Below, piece by piece: positions 51,218 to 63,359 of a DNA stretch of 64,000 nucleotides (within the stretch, counting starts at the first letter, position 1; each line of letters begins with the position of its first letter). Origin of the DNA: Takakia lepidozioides (lineage: Eukaryota > Streptophyta > Takakiopsida > Takakiales > Takakiaceae). The notes under the pieces were generated by a model. That model had not been told where the DNA came from and did no database searches. It saw only the letters and a program-made list of their open reading frames with translations. Both the position numbers and the translations under genes were made by a program. The stretch is taken from NCBI GenBank assembly GCA_030704615.1, contig CM060734.1, forward strand, positions 52,964,042 to 53,028,041. Direction: 5' to 3'.

Positions 51218-53397
51218 AAAGAAGGGGCGTGAATCCCCTTCTGTATAATTCTAATTGTGCTCCCCTCCATTGGTTGCGGAGCAAGAGGAAAGAAGCGTTC
51301 TTTCTAATCTGTCCAACTGTCGTCACTTGGCTGTGGGTTCCCCTCAGCTCCTCCGTGATCAGAGTTCAAGCAATCCTCATCCACGCCGCAGCGGAAGGGA
51401 AGACATGGATGGGGAGTCAATTTGTTGTTCACTCTTGGTTCTACCTTTTACACAACATCCCCTATCAGTAGGTACAGCACCAGCTATGCTGGTGCGATGT
51501 ATTCAGTGATGCAAATCAGCCCAATGGCAGCGGTAAACACGATCCTTTATGTGAAGCCCACTTGAGCAGTGACAGGTCGGAAATCCCCTTTTTGTAGTGG
51601 TGACACAGATTTAGGAGGAGGCAGCTCAGATCTTCATGGTCTGCAGGGGCACTGGTTTCTTTCAGGTTTTCTTCATCTCATCTCCCCAAATTGGCCAAAC
51701 CCCCCCCCCAACAGCCCCTTAGAATTTGCAGCTCTCTCCTTGCCCAAATCCCATTTTTCACTCTCTCTCTCTTTCTTTTCCCTTTTTGTCTGTTTCACTA
51801 TCTGGTTTATGTCCCCAGGTTCCCCACTATTTCACAGCAGCAGATCTGTCATGTAATGTGAATGCACACGCTGCTAGGCATCCAGTGCGGCCAGCCTTGA
51901 AGTCATCCTCGGTCTCTCAAGACACAACCATCCCATCCATCAGTCTCTCTCTCTTTCTCTCTCTCTTGTCCCTTTTTTCAATGACCCATCGCTCAAACAG
52001 CTCTCATCTCTTTTGTCAGACTTCAACCCAAATACCCCAACATCCCTCTTTTCCCTTCAACTGTGGAACGCAGTTGTTCAGATCCTGATCCCATAGTGAA
52101 ATCACCTTATCCTTTGACATGTTTTTTTTTTGCAACTCCAGCTAACTATCATTGATCTCTCCAAACAAACAAGCCAGATCTACATTGGTTCCAGGTTATC
52201 ACTACACACGGCAGCATGGTGTCCAGGTTTATGACACTGAATCAAAATGCAAGAATGAAGACAACAGTGACCATTCTGAATTCAGTGACGAACAGGCTCT
52301 CTCTTTCTCTCTCTCTTCACTTATTTCTCTCACTGTCATCACAACATCAGGTGCATCCATCCTTTCCACGTTCTGGTCTGAAGTCCAGAGTCTCCATTCC
52401 CATTTCAAAAACTTTTTCTTGTCACATGTCTCTACCTTTTCTCTTCTGCCAAGATGGCAGTCCTAAATCTACCAAAGCAATTTCTAAGTCCAAGCAAAAA
52501 GAAGCCTCTGTTCATCGACTTATCTGTTTTTATCCACTAGTGAAGCGGCGGGTCTGCCTGTCAAGGTGGCACCTTGCCATCGCCCGTCAGCAGCCACTTC
52601 AACCCTTTCTCTTTGTCTTGATTCCAGACCTTATGACGCCATGATGGCTCCCTTCTTCACTTGGACCATCCTGTGGCCTGACAACCAGATTACACTATGC
52701 AATTCTTCCTCTCGAATTGGCCTGGTCCTATAACAAGGAGACACAAAGCAGCTAGAAGCTTAATGACAGAGAACCTGAGATACCATGCAGCCAGAACTCC
52801 ACATGCTTTACCTCCCCCCCATTGATTGTGCCCAGACCCTCTTCCCTGTGCTTTCAGCAGCTGGCCTTTTCCTTGCTTGCTCATCTGCCCATAACTATCA
52901 TCTTCAAGGCACTGGCGGCAGTGGTGGTGCGCCGCTTTCCTTAGATGCTTCTATCTCTTGGAATTGATCATCACTACGAGAGAGGCGGCACCGCTTCTTT
53001 CTACACAGAATACCAAGCAGAGGCCTCTTAATGCCGCTTCCTAAGCCAAGCAAGATCCCACCGCGCAGGTACAACCTCCTAACACAGGCTGCCCTGCCGA
53101 CACCACTGCTTGCAACAGCCGCTACGAGCCATCCGTCATCTTCCTCTTCGTTTTTCTCAACCCGCGATCTTTTAGGTCAAGAACCAAAGATGAAAACGTT
53201 CATCGCATGGATGAAAATGTGTACCGTCATGACTTAGCCATTTTCTCTTGGCAAAGCATAAGTTCAGTGTGCTCATGAAATTACCTACATGAAGGGATAT
53301 ATCCTTTCTGCAGTTGGGATGACGGGCACTCCGTCATAGTGATGTAGGTCCTAATGGTAAACATATGTAATAATCTGTCCCCTGCATTCACACTACA
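51218..53397 (-). repeat. 5' LTR of retrotransposon 2
   Basis: This LTR matches 42401-44627 with many small indels. On the minus strand it starts TGTAGTGTGAATG at 53397. Confidence 0.88.
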
Positions 53398-54750
53398 CTG
53401 GCGCATGCATTGAGAATACAAGTGAATGTGACCCTGTCGGGCGTCACCCCATCCTGTTGCATTTTCTCATAGATCTTGAAAACTTCCATAGCATCCCCAT
53501 GCTGAGCATATCCTGCTACCAACGAACTCCACGAGACCACATCTCGTTTAGCCATACTGGCGAACACTTCACTTGACGCGCCTTCTTCATGCTGCCGCAT
53601 TTTGCATACATGTCGATAAGGCTATTCTCCAAATTGATATAGGACGCAATCCCAACTTTCATGGTGTCAGCATGCACCTCTTTGCCCTTTTCCAGGGCTC
53701 CTAGGCTGGAACACGCATTGAGAACACAAACAAACGTGACTGTGTTGGCTCTCACCCCTGCTTGTTGAAAGCCTCCCTCCCAAACCCATGACAAGCATAT
53801 CTTGCTATCAATGCACTTCAGGTGACCACATCTCGTGTAGCCATATTATCAAACACTTGCTGGGCATCTTTCCTGCTTTGCGCATTTTGCATACATGTCA
53901 ACAAGTGTCAAGAGTATTCTCCAAATTTATATATGACATAATTCCAGCTTTGATGATGTCAGCATGGACCTACTGGCCCTTCTACAAATCTCCTAAGCTA
54001 GCATATGCATTGAGAACACAAATGAATGTGACCCTGTTTGGCATCATCCCTTCCTGTTGCATTTGCTCCTAGATCTTCAAAGCTTCCCTACCACACCCAT
54101 GCTGAGCATATCCACGGCACTCCATGAAACCATATCTCGCTTATAGCCATATTATCAAACACTTGTTGCGCATCCTTCATGACCCCACATTTGGCATACA
54201 TGTCCACAAGGCTATTCTCCAGGTTTAAATATGACTTTATTCCATGTCTCCTAGGCTGGCACATGCTTTGAGACCGCAGATGAAGGTGATCTTGTCAGGG
54301 GTCACCCTTTCTCATTGCATTTGCTCATAGATTTTGAAGGCATCCTAGGCATGCTCATGCTTGGCATAGCCTGCCAACATCCCCCAGTCCATGTAAGCAA
54401 ATCTCATTGTCAAACACTTGACGTGCATCCACCAAGCTACCGCAGTTGACATACATGTTGACAAGGGTATTGAGTAGATATACTATTGGCTTGCATCCAC
54501 TTTGGATAATGTAGAAATGCACCTGCTTCCCTTGTGCTAGGTTTTTCATGTTCATACATTCTTGCAAGAGAACGACATATGTATTCCAGTACGCTCGAAT
54601 GCCTTGTTGGCTTAAAATGTGCAGCACATCTTTCAGTCGTCCTGCCTTACATAGAATCCTAACATACTGACAAGTGCCAGAGAGGGAACTACCCCTGCCG
54701 CCAGTCTCTTGTCCCAAAAACATCTCCGCCTCATTCAACCCTGCCATTCT
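53398..54750 (-). pseudogene. PPR pseudogene, truncated by retrotransposon 2
   Basis: On the minus strand an N-terminal part starts near 54747 (CKAGRLKDVLHILSQQG, QECMNMKNLAQGKQVHFYI, LLNTLVNMYVNCGSLVDARQ). Several more PLS-type repeats are scattered over frames at 54330-53820, 53794-53516 (VCVLNACSSLGALEKGKEVH, DMYAKCGSMKKARQV) and 53600-53398 (MAKRDVVSWSSLVAGYAQHG). Many frameshifts and stops are present. The last repeat is cut exactly where the LTR begins at 53397, so the insertion truncated the gene or its relic. No DYW domain is seen. Confidence 0.82.
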
Positions 54751-55008
54751 GCATGACTCAAAACTCTAAATCAAACCTTCAACCTCAAGTGCAACTTGTA
54801 TTATACACCTAGATGCTTTTAAGAAATATGTACTGATGAGGGCCTTTGCGCATAATTACAGTTATAAAACTAGCCAGACATGGTCATTGAGCATAATCTG
54901 TACCAAGCACATCTACTCACGTTAAACCTGAATCGTCATCTAAACAATACCCAATGTATTCTTGGACGGGAACGCCATGGTGTGCATTGACATAACAACC
55001 ATGGGATG
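54751..55008. other. Spacer between PPR pseudogenes
   Basis: This non-coding sequence between the 5' end of the 54.7-kb PPR relic and the 3' end of the next one may hold the former's promoter. No clear element was identified. Confidence 0.4.
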
Positions 55009-56290
55009 TCATTGCCAGCTGAAGCACAATGCTAACCAACCCAAGAGAAAGAAAAGATAGAATCTAAGACATGAAGATGCACACTTGCTCCTGCATACAA
55101 AAGAACAAAACATTAGGATTACATGAAATGGCATACCAGTGGGCATTGATAATGTTGTTGTAAACGACAACATTAGGGGGTGTGCCCTCACTCTTTGCTC
55201 TCTGAAACCAGTGTTCTGCAGCACTTTCCACATCCCCAAACACAAGACTACGCTTCGTTCAGCCATATCATCAAACACTTGACGTGCCCCTTTCATGTGC
55301 CCACATTTGGCATACATGTTAACAAGGGTATTTTCCAGAGTTATGAAAGACGCAATTCCAGCTTTCATGAGTCAGCATGGACCTCTTTGCCCTTTTCCAG
55401 GTCTCGTAGGCTGGCACACGCATTGACAACCGAAATGAATGTGACATTGTTGGGCATCACTGCTTCCCGTATCATTTGCTCACACAATTGGAGAGCCTCC
55501 TTACCCCATCCATGTTGAGCATATCCTGAGATCATCACATTCCATGAGACCACATCTCGTTCATCCATAGTGTCAAACACACTACGTGCATTTCTTATGC
55601 TCCCACATTTAACATACATGGCAACAAGGGCAGTGCCAAGAATGACATCTGACACAATTCCAGCCGTGACGATGTTAGCATGGAGTCTGGATCTCCTTGC
55701 CCTTATCCAGCTCTCCTAAACTGGCACACTCCTTGACAACAGAAATGAACGTAACCTTGTTGGGTGTCATCCCTTCCTGCATCATTTGCTGATAGACCTC
55801 AGGGGCCTCCCTAACACATCCATATTTCACATATCCTGCCATCATCGTAGTCCATGTAAACACATCACGTTTAGGGATCGTGTCAAACAAATGGCATGCA
55901 TCCACCACGCTTCCACACGTCACATACATGTTGACAAGGGTGTTGAGTACAAATAAGTTCGGCGTGTATTTACTTTGAATAATGTGGGTGTGCACCTGCT
56001 TTCCCCTTTCGAGGTCTCTAGTTTTGATACACTCCCGCAAGGTACAATGAGTCTGGCCAAACGTCTTGTTTGTTCAGAATGTACAGCGCCTCTTTCAGCT
56101 CTCCTGCCTTACATAGTGTCCTCACATCCTCAAAAGTGCCAGAAAAGTTGTTGACAATCCGCTCCCTTGCTCCTCTTTCCAAAGGAGTGATCTGGTGGAA
56201 GTTCTTGACTCCAACAATTGCATCTGATTCAATCCTGCCATCCTGTCTGATTCAAGAACCTTAGTATAGAGTTTTCCAACCAGACTCCCA
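55009..56290 (-). pseudogene. PPR pseudogene, tandem neighbour
   Basis: Minus-strand PPR tract in three frames: ECIKTRDLERGKQVHTHIIQ to DACHLFDTIPKRDVFTWTTM (56040-55675), MYVKCGSIRNARSVFDTMDE and following (55655-55365), and MKAGIASFITLENTLVNMYA (55368-55009). A small insertion near 55683, a one-base loss near 55372 and an extra base near 56070 break the frame. The N-terminal part above 55964 is shared with window position 1-288, where the frame is intact at the last point. The C-terminal tail after the third tract is not PPR-like. Not functional as read. Confidence 0.82.
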
Positions 56291-58588
56291 AAATATATCT
56301 CAAATCTCCTCAGGGCCTCAAGACAGATTTCTTATCAAGACAGGCTTGATGCTGCTTGATTCCAACAATTGCATCTGATTCAACCCTGCAATCCTGCCGG
56401 ATTCAAAACTCTTACTATAAGCTTTTCAAGTCAGACTCCCAAAATATATCTCAAATCTCCTCAGAACCTCAAAACTCTCATCAAGACAGGCCACATATTA
56501 GCAGGTCTACAAAACTAGTCTTGCAGATACATCGTTATTTTGCTGATGATTCAAGGTATCCAACTCAAACAGATAGAATTGTTACTCTTTATTCTCAATG
56601 TATGAGATGTCCTAAACGTCCTCAATCAAGACATCCTCACCTTATCAAACCTGATATTGCACCACTGTGAAAGATCTGAGAAGTACTCTTGCCAGAGTTG
56701 TTCTGTGATGGCTTGACCTGTGTAAGACTACAAGAAGATGAGAATTTTGCCTCACTCAAACTTCAAGAACATGCAGTCAGCTCCACATAAGAAGACACAT
56801 TTGTGAGGAGGTGGTATTCAAACTCAGTTATCACTCCCATCATCGGAGTCAGTTACACAATCTCCACATCAAAACATGCATTGGCTCAACATGCCATGAG
56901 CATAGGATGTGCCCAGCTTGTACCATCTAAGAAGTCAAGATATAGCATGGACAACTCCTCGGACACCCTCGTATTGGGAGAGAGGCCAGTACTCTCCTCT
57001 CCCTCTTTTTTGGAATAATAAACAGAAGGGGACGGAGGCCCCAAAACGAATTCAAAAGCGCAAGGAGAAATAAACCTTGCCAAACAACAGGGGCCGGAGC
57101 ACTGCCCTGTAGCCAGCCCCCTGAAAACAGAAAAAGATAGAGAAAAGAGGGACAAACCCAAAGCCCCATAGCCCCAAGCCAACCACTGGGCCAGCAAGAG
57201 CGGAGAACCAAGGGATTCACGCACTCTCTCCTCTCTTTTATGTCATTGCCCTGGGAGGAGCATTTATTTCTCAAGACCACCTTCACAAGGTGCTAATCAG
57301 TTGCCTGATTTTCCAGTATTTTGTTGTGTTCTCCACCGTGGTTCCTTGCTATCCTTCTCTACCCTTTCACAAGCATGATGTGACTGGCAGTGCCATCACC
57401 AACACAGTTCCCATGTGTGTCAGACTGGGACTGGAGAACGAGTGTTAGAATCAACACAATATTTTTTGGCATGATGTTTACCCACCCTCACACAATTACT
57501 CAATTCCCTGTGGTATCCACAACAAGGTCGAGGGGGTTACTATCCCAAAGGAACCATGTGTTCAAGGGTTTCTCATTGCCAATATTCGTAGGAACTGCCC
57601 ATGAGAACATCCTTCTCCGCCATTATCCATCCTTCATGGAGACAGGCATTGCGTTGACGGAATCACAACACTGCATCCGGGGCACTAGCCCTATAATCTT
57701 ACTCTGACAAAGAACCTGATGGGCTGTCCTCCCCCTAAAGATGGTACGTCACACGGCCTAAGGGTCCACGGAATCTATGGCAACGACAACCTCTCTCTCT
57801 CTGTCTCTCCCCCTCGACATACCAGAAGATTCCAGGAGATACAAGAGAAGCTTATGGAAGGAGGACAACGTTGTTGTTGACGATTACACTCACGTTTCTC
57901 TACATTACCATTTATGCCCACAAAGTGAATCCCTAGCTGGGTCATGGAGAATTTGGAGCCTGGAGCACTCCGCGCAAAAGGCTACCAGAATGTACCTTTC
58001 TTGAGTCTCCCTGCAGGCTGAGGAGGCTTCACAACCACTTGCAAGGGTCTCGGGCACGGCATTGCCAAGGTGGACGCCGGGTTCAGCTCCACGGCCCGGT
58101 CCATTAATCTGCTGCACGATGTGAGGCCTCCCGCCCTTTCACCGAAGAAGACAGGGCCTTCGATAAGTCTTCCGATTGCGCGAACAGAAGTTGCCCCGAG
58201 TACAATGTCAAAAAGAAAAGATGAAGAGGAAACGAGTAGCAACAAAACCGCAACACAAAAGAGATCAAAGGGGACTGCTACAGATTTCAAGCCATTGTGG
58301 CACTAGGGAACCTTCAAATCATGAAATGAAATCAACCCCAATTCTTTGGATGGGCAAAATGCCAAGAGTAGTGAATGAGTTGGCCAGCGTTGAGCCCTCG
58401 TCCTCAGGTGAGATTGAGTTTGCAGGTGATCGTTTGCCCATGTGTGACGGCCAGAAAGATTTTGCAACTGTCGTTGATTCCCCCATGTATTTCTTGGTTT
58501 GGATGCCCCTTCCTCTTTCGCTTTGTGTAACATGTGCGGTTTTCCTCGCTTTTTTTTTGTTTGTTTTGGCATCTTCAGCTTGGCAGCC
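55964..58588 (+). repeat. Direct repeat unit, copy 2
   Basis: This stretch is nearly identical to 1-2630. Differences include an extra T near 56070, an insertion of nine or ten bases near 56950 (aactcctcgg), and small indels. It ends at cttggcagcc, beyond which the two copies are unrelated. Confidence 0.92.
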
Positions 58589-58920
58589 CTGGAAGTGCAT
58601 GGTTGCATCTCAAAAGCACGAGTTGGTGAGATGAATGATCAAGGTCAGAGGGGTTAGAAAGGAGCCAGGTCGTTGCAAAAGCAGGAGTTGGTGAGAAGAA
58701 TGATGAAGGTCAGAGGGGTTAGAGCCAGGTCATTGCTCCATTGAGATTTGCAACAGGGTGCACACCTTCGCTGTAAATGACAGGTTGCATCCCAGAATTA
58801 AGGAAATCCATGTTGAGCTGAGAAGATTGTCTGGGCAGATGAAGTGCCTTCAAAACATTTCACCCACTTTTCCCGTTTTAACGAAATCGTCCTTAAATTT
58901 TCATGTTGATTTCAGCAAGT
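58589..58920. other. Unique stretch with short direct repeats
   Basis: There is no gene. A tract of about 60 bp containing gagttggtgagatgaatgat and gtcagaggggttaga is repeated twice in tandem near 58617-58735. Confidence 0.55.
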
Positions 58921-59324
58921 TACAAGTTGAGTGAACCTTAGATAGTTTGCAATGCGTGTGCAAAGCTGGCAGCTCTGGAAAAGGCTGCTTCTGCATGTGA
59001 TTCTTAGGGATTACTTGGGTTTGTTTTCATTGTTGTTCCATGCCACTCCATACTTGCTTTTGTTCTGTTTTCATTGTTGTTCCACGATTGTTGCGATGGT
59101 GGTTGCGATGGTGGTTTTCATTGCGATGTTGATTCTCACGATTGTTGGGGATGATAGAGTGACGACGAGCCCGACACGTTGGTGGTATCATCGACAGCTC
59201 CAACTGCTCGAGCAGTCACTCCAAAAGCCGCTACTCATCGCATGTTTGGATCGCCCAACTTGGGGCAGGAGGGCAAACTAAATCCTTTTGTTGGTGGACG
59301 GGAGGACCTGCAGCGAGAGTACGA
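58921..59324 (+). repeat. Fragment of ParB/methyltransferase gene 5' region
   Basis: This fragment matches 15012-15385 of element 2 (gtgaaccttagat, ggcagctctggaaaaggctg, gtgacgacgagcccg, tttgttggtggacgggagga). It is the 5' region of the ParB/methyltransferase-like gene without the rest, directly adjoining the right arm of the inverted duplication. It includes an extra segment (ctgctcgagcagtcactcca) that is missing from element 2. Confidence 0.8.
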
Positions 59325-60348
59325 CTGAAGGAGAGAGGGAGTGGGAGAGACTTTACATCTGACACAGATATCTTTGGACTGTAAATCAGTCTAGCTTGGC
59401 ATAAGTGTTGGCAATGCAAAATTTGCATAGGAAGCATAGAAGATTGGCAAATCATCTTCAAAATTTTCGTGGAAGAAACCACATCGGAAAGAACCCATTT
59501 TGCCATTGTACAATGTCCAAGAACAAATGTGACTGCAGTAGCTATTATGGGAAAATGTATTTGAGGTTTGCTCCCCTCATTAGATGGCTGCCTTCCCATC
59601 ACTTATCCCAAAGACAAAAATCCCCCCTTCTCAACCACATTCCCGGTCCGTATTCCCCCCTAGTACAAAGCAGTGTAGGGATGGCAGACAAATGCCAGTT
59701 GAACATCTATTACAGGGACTTGAATCAGCCTAGAGCAACCAGCAGCCCTTGTCCCTCTAATCTATCCTTCAAGACTGGATGCCCCTGGTAGGGCCCGCAG
59801 TCAAATCCCCACCCCCTAAGGCCAGCCCCTGTGCCTATATTATTCCCCTCAGGGAGCCTTGTGATATATGTATTATTCTAGTGACGACTAAAGGTGGGAT
59901 ACTATTTTTAATGTAGGGCTGGAATAGGATGCCATAGTGACACATCATGGTCACCATGTCATCATCGCCACATCATTGTCCCCACTTTTTTGGCTAGAAA
60001 AAAACAAAGAAAACAAAAAAGGATTTTGAAAATCTATTTTACAAATCTGCTCTAATATCGCTTGCTTTCTAGTGATCGAGACCAATGACCATCGTCAACA
60101 AGCATACAACAGTGACTGTAGGGAAAGAAAACTCAGTCCGTGACCATTTTTGATTCATTCAAATGAAATGGCTGACATACAAGATCGAAAAAACTTTGAA
60201 TGTTTCAACTAGCTACACTTCTGTGCAGACTAGGCAATCTTGCAGCCTTGAAGGGTCTGATATGGAATCCATCCTAGTCCTTCTACTGAAATCATGGATA
60301 ACCATGACCACTTGCCCATGCCATAGTTTCTAACTGAGGAGAATGGTA

Positions 60349-61479
60349 CTATGGATGATTAGTAACGCAATAAACCTCATTACCATAACCAGTACTTGCA
60401 CATGTCGCAGCTTGTGGAGGAGGCACAACGGGAACGCCACCGTTGGGATATCTTGGAAAGCCACCAATGGGAAATCCTAGACCGCCGCCGCCGGGAAACA
60501 AACCTACGCCACTGGGATGTCCTGGAAAGCCACCATTGGGAAATCCCGTACCGCCGCCGCCGGGGAACAAATCGGGATAACCTCCGAAATGTCCAAAACT
60601 TCCAAACGGAGGAGGATGGCCTAGGAATGGATGTTTAGCGTCGAAGTTCTTCATATTACCATACCCGCTTGCCGATGCCATAGCTTCTAGAGGACGCACA
60701 CCGGGAAATCCTGGAAAACCACCACTGGGATATCCTCCAAAGCCACCAATGGGATGTCCTAGAAAGCCACCACTGGGATATCCTGGGAAGCCACCACTGG
60801 GAAATCCTGGACTGCCGCCGCCGGGAAACAAACCGGGATCACCTCCGAAATGTCCAATACTTCCTCCTCCGACACTGGGATGTCCTGGAAAGCCACCACT
60901 GGGATATCCTGGAAAGCCACCAATGGGATGTCCTGGAAAGCCAACACTCGGATATCCTGGAAAGCCACCACTGGGAAATCCTCGACTACCGCCGCCGGGA
61001 AACAAACCGGGATCACCTCCGAAATGACCAATACTTCCTCCCCCGCCACTGGGATATCCTGGGAAGCCACCACTGGGATATCCTGGAAGGCCATCACTGG
61101 GAAATCCTGGACCGAGGCCGCCGATATTGGGATAATCTCCGACATGTCCAAATCTTCCATGACTTTTTTCACTACTATTGAGGTTATTGCCAATACCTCC
61201 ATCAGGAATTCCTTCACCGCTTGGATTTCTACTCTGAGAACCATCACCATCGGGCCCTAGAGGACTTCCTAGGGCTCCAAGATCATGACCAACATAAGGC
61301 CCAAAACTACTCAAAGGACTAGGATCACTAGCTTTGTTGTTGAGGTCCAAATCACCTAGCACGACACCCTCTGAATCATGCTTGTTCCCAACACCTTCAC
61401 TTGCAGCTTGCACACTCCCTATTAACAAAATCAGAAACAAGAGGGAAGGCACCATACAAATTTGTTGCACAGTCTTCAT
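60349..61479 (-). CDS. Secreted glycine/proline-rich repeat protein (intact)
   Basis: An intact frame of 376 codons from the ATG at 61479; an upstream TTG in the same frame is not a likely start. Residues 1-26 form a clear signal peptide (MKTVQQICMVPSLLFLILLI, cleavage likely after VQA). A polar segment follows to about 120, then about 200 residues of repeats built on FPGYPSGG, FPGHPIGG and GGGSIGHFGGDPGLFP, and a non-repetitive C-terminus with two Tyr-Gly-Asn motifs and two cysteines (AATCASTGYGNEVYCVTNHP). It is probably an apoplast or cell-wall structural protein. A TATA box lies at 61593-61598. The mirror copy at 40060 is broken. No specific function is known to me. Confidence 0.85.
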   Translation of the reverse strand: MKTVQQICMVPSLLFLILLIGSVQAASEGVGNKHDSEGVVLGDLDLNNKASDPSPLSSFGPYVGHDLGALGSPLGPDGDGSQSRNPSGEGIPDGGIGNNLNSSEKSHGRFGHVGDYPNIGGLGPGFPSDGLPGYPSGGFPGYPSGGGGSIGHFGGDPGLFPGGGSRGFPSGGFPGYPSVGFPGHPIGGFPGYPSGGFPGHPSVGGGSIGHFGGDPGLFPGGGSPGFPSGGFPGYPSGGFLGHPIGGFGGYPSGGFPGFPGVRPLEAMASASGYGNMKNFDAKHPFLGHPPPFGSFGHFGGYPDLFPGGGGTGFPNGGFPGHPSGVGLFPGGGGLGFPIGGFPRYPNGGVPVVPPPQAATCASTGYGNEVYCVTNHP

Positions 61480-61592
61480 TGCAAGCAATCAATCCTTTAG
61501 CTGGACCTAAACCTCTTCCTCTCTTCCCAACTCTATAGCAAGATCACGCAGACGCACACATAAGTTGTTGGTAAGCCGCTCCAAAGACTTAG

Positions 61593-61598
61593 TTTATA
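61593..61598 (-). promoter_or_regulatory. TATA box of intact glycine-rich gene
   Basis: TATAAA on the minus strand, about 115 bases upstream of the ATG at 61479. The sequence and distance match the mirror copy. Confidence 0.65.
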
Positions 61599-61674
61599 TA
61601 GTGACTGAAGGCCAACGCCTTAAGCAGCATACTGATAAACATAGCTGCTGTTGGGCACTATAGTAGTGTCCACA

Positions 61675-61765
61675 AATTTTTCTTTTCTTAAAAAAAGAAA
61701 AAGAAAAGTGTCTTCGGACTCAGTTTTCTTGTTTTTTTCTTTTCTTTTCTTTTCTTTTCTCCAAA
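61675..61765. repeat. AAAAG microsatellite and hairpin, right copy
   Basis: This is the mirror of 39779-39862, with altered tract lengths. It lies upstream of the intact glycine-rich gene. Confidence 0.8.
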
Positions 61766-61828
61766 TTTAGATATGATGTCCCATGGACCTCTCTGCCCTT
61801 TTCTAGGGCTCCTAGGCTGGAACATGCA

Positions 61829-63120
61829 TTGAGAACACAAATGAAAGTGACCTTGTTGGGCTTCACCCCCTCCTATTGCACCTGCTCGTGGACAGCCTCC
61901 CTACCAAACCCATGTTGGGCATATCCTGCTATCATCACACTCCATGAGACCACATTTCGTTTAGCCATACTGTCAAATACTTGTTGCGCATCCCTCATGC
62001 TCCCGCATTTGGCGTACATGTCAACAAGGACAGTCTCCAAATTTATATATGGTGCAATTCCAACTTTAATAATGTCACCATGGACGACTTTCCCCATTTC
62101 CAAGGCTCCTAGGTTGGCAAAAGCATGATAACACAAACAAAATGTGACCCTGTCGGGCTTCACACCTTGTTGTTGCATTTGTTCATAGATATTGAAAGCC
62201 TCCCTGCCACAACCATGTTGAGCATGTCCTGTTATCCTGGCATTCCATGATACCACATCTGGTTTGGCACCTGCTCGTGGACAGCCTCCCTACCAAACCC
62301 ATGTTGGGCATATCCTGCTATCATCACACTCCATGAGACCACATTTCGTTTAGCCATACTGTCAAATACTTGTTGCGCATCCCTCATGCTCCCGCATTTG
62401 GCGTACATGTCAACAAGGACAGTCTCCAAATTTATATATGGTGCAATTCCAACTTTAATAATGTCACCATGGACGACTTTTCCCATTTCCAAGGCTCCTA
62501 GGCTGGCAAAAGCATTGATAACACAAACGAAATGTGACCTTGTCGGGCTTCACACCTTGTTGTTGCATTTGTTCATAGATATTGAAAGCCTCCCTGCCAC
62601 AACCATGTTGAGCATGTCCTGTTATCCTGGCATTCCATGATACCACATCTGGTTTGGCCATATTGTCAAATACGTGATGGGCATCCCTCATGCTTCCACA
62701 TTGGCATCCATGTCCACAAGGCTATTCTCCAAGTTTACATAGGACACAATTCCAGCTTTGATTATGTCAGAATGGATGTCTTTACCCTTTTGCAGGGCTC
62801 CTAGGCTAGCCACACTCTGAGAACACAAATGAATGTGACTCTATCAGGCATGACCCCCTCTCGTTGCATTTATGCTTGGCATATCTTGCCATCATTGTTG
62901 TCCATGTACACAGATCTCGTTGAGACATTTTGTCAAATACTCGGCGTGCAGCCACAACACTCCCACATTTGGCATACATTTTGACAAGGGTGCTGAGTAG
63001 AAAGATGCTTGGCTCCAATCCACTTTGAACAATGTGGGCATGCACCTGCAAGGCCTTCATTTTGATGCACTCCTGCACGAGAGACAAATAAGTATTGCAG
63101 TCCTTTGGATTGAGAATTGG
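61829..63120 (-). pseudogene. PPR protein pseudogene, right arm
   Basis: This is the mirror of the left-arm relic. Reading from 63087: ECIKMKALQVHAHIVQSGLE, MYAKCGSVVAARRVFDKMSQ, then HVFDNMAKPDVVSWNARITG (62691-62464), then VHGDIIKVGIAPYINLETVL and QQVFDSMAKRNVVSWSVMIA (62492-62232). The last two segments are repeated at 62256-61873 by a tandem duplication. Several frameshifts are shared with the left arm. No E or DYW domain. Confidence 0.82.
61878..62656. repeat. 389-bp tandem duplication inside PPR relic
   Basis: The block starting gcacctgctcgtggacagcc at about 61878 repeats from about 62267 with very few changes. The left arm has only one copy, so this arose after the inverted duplication. 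The junction fuses ggtttggc to the start of the second unit. Confidence 0.88.
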
Positions 63121-63359
63121 TCGAACCCTCCTTGGGTGAAATCAGAGCTAGCTGCACGTCACGCACAACGAGGTGATGATTACACCATGGAGCTCCAGGC
63201 CAAGAATACAACAGGTTTTGTTTTGATGTTGATTATGCATTCTAACCTCAAATAAACAGAATTGGCACATGTCATATGCAATCTAGATGACTTTAGTAGT
63301 CTTTGCAACTTTGCGGACGCAACGTGGCCCTCCTTCCGCCAGAGCCGTTCTTATCCACG

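Larger units (their letters stand above)
42401..53397 (-). mobile_element. Ty3/gypsy LTR retrotransposon 2 (11.0 kb, minus strand)
   Basis: Direct repeats of about 2.2 kb (42401-44627 and 51218-53397) enclose gag, protease, RT-RNase H and integrase on the minus strand. A primer site TGGTATCAGAGC, the classic initiator tRNA-Met match, lies right next to the 5' LTR at 51206-51217. The coding region is cut into many frames. The LTRs differ by many small indels, so the copy is older than retrotransposon 1. No matching target duplication was found: ctggc follows at the right, gtgtg precedes at the left. It abuts a PPR pseudogene on its right. Confidence 0.92.

Noticed and set aside
42396-53402. 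Target site duplication for retrotransposon 2
   Set aside because: The flanks gtgtg and ctggc do not match. The shared ctgg motif near the left flank is not adjacent to the LTR.
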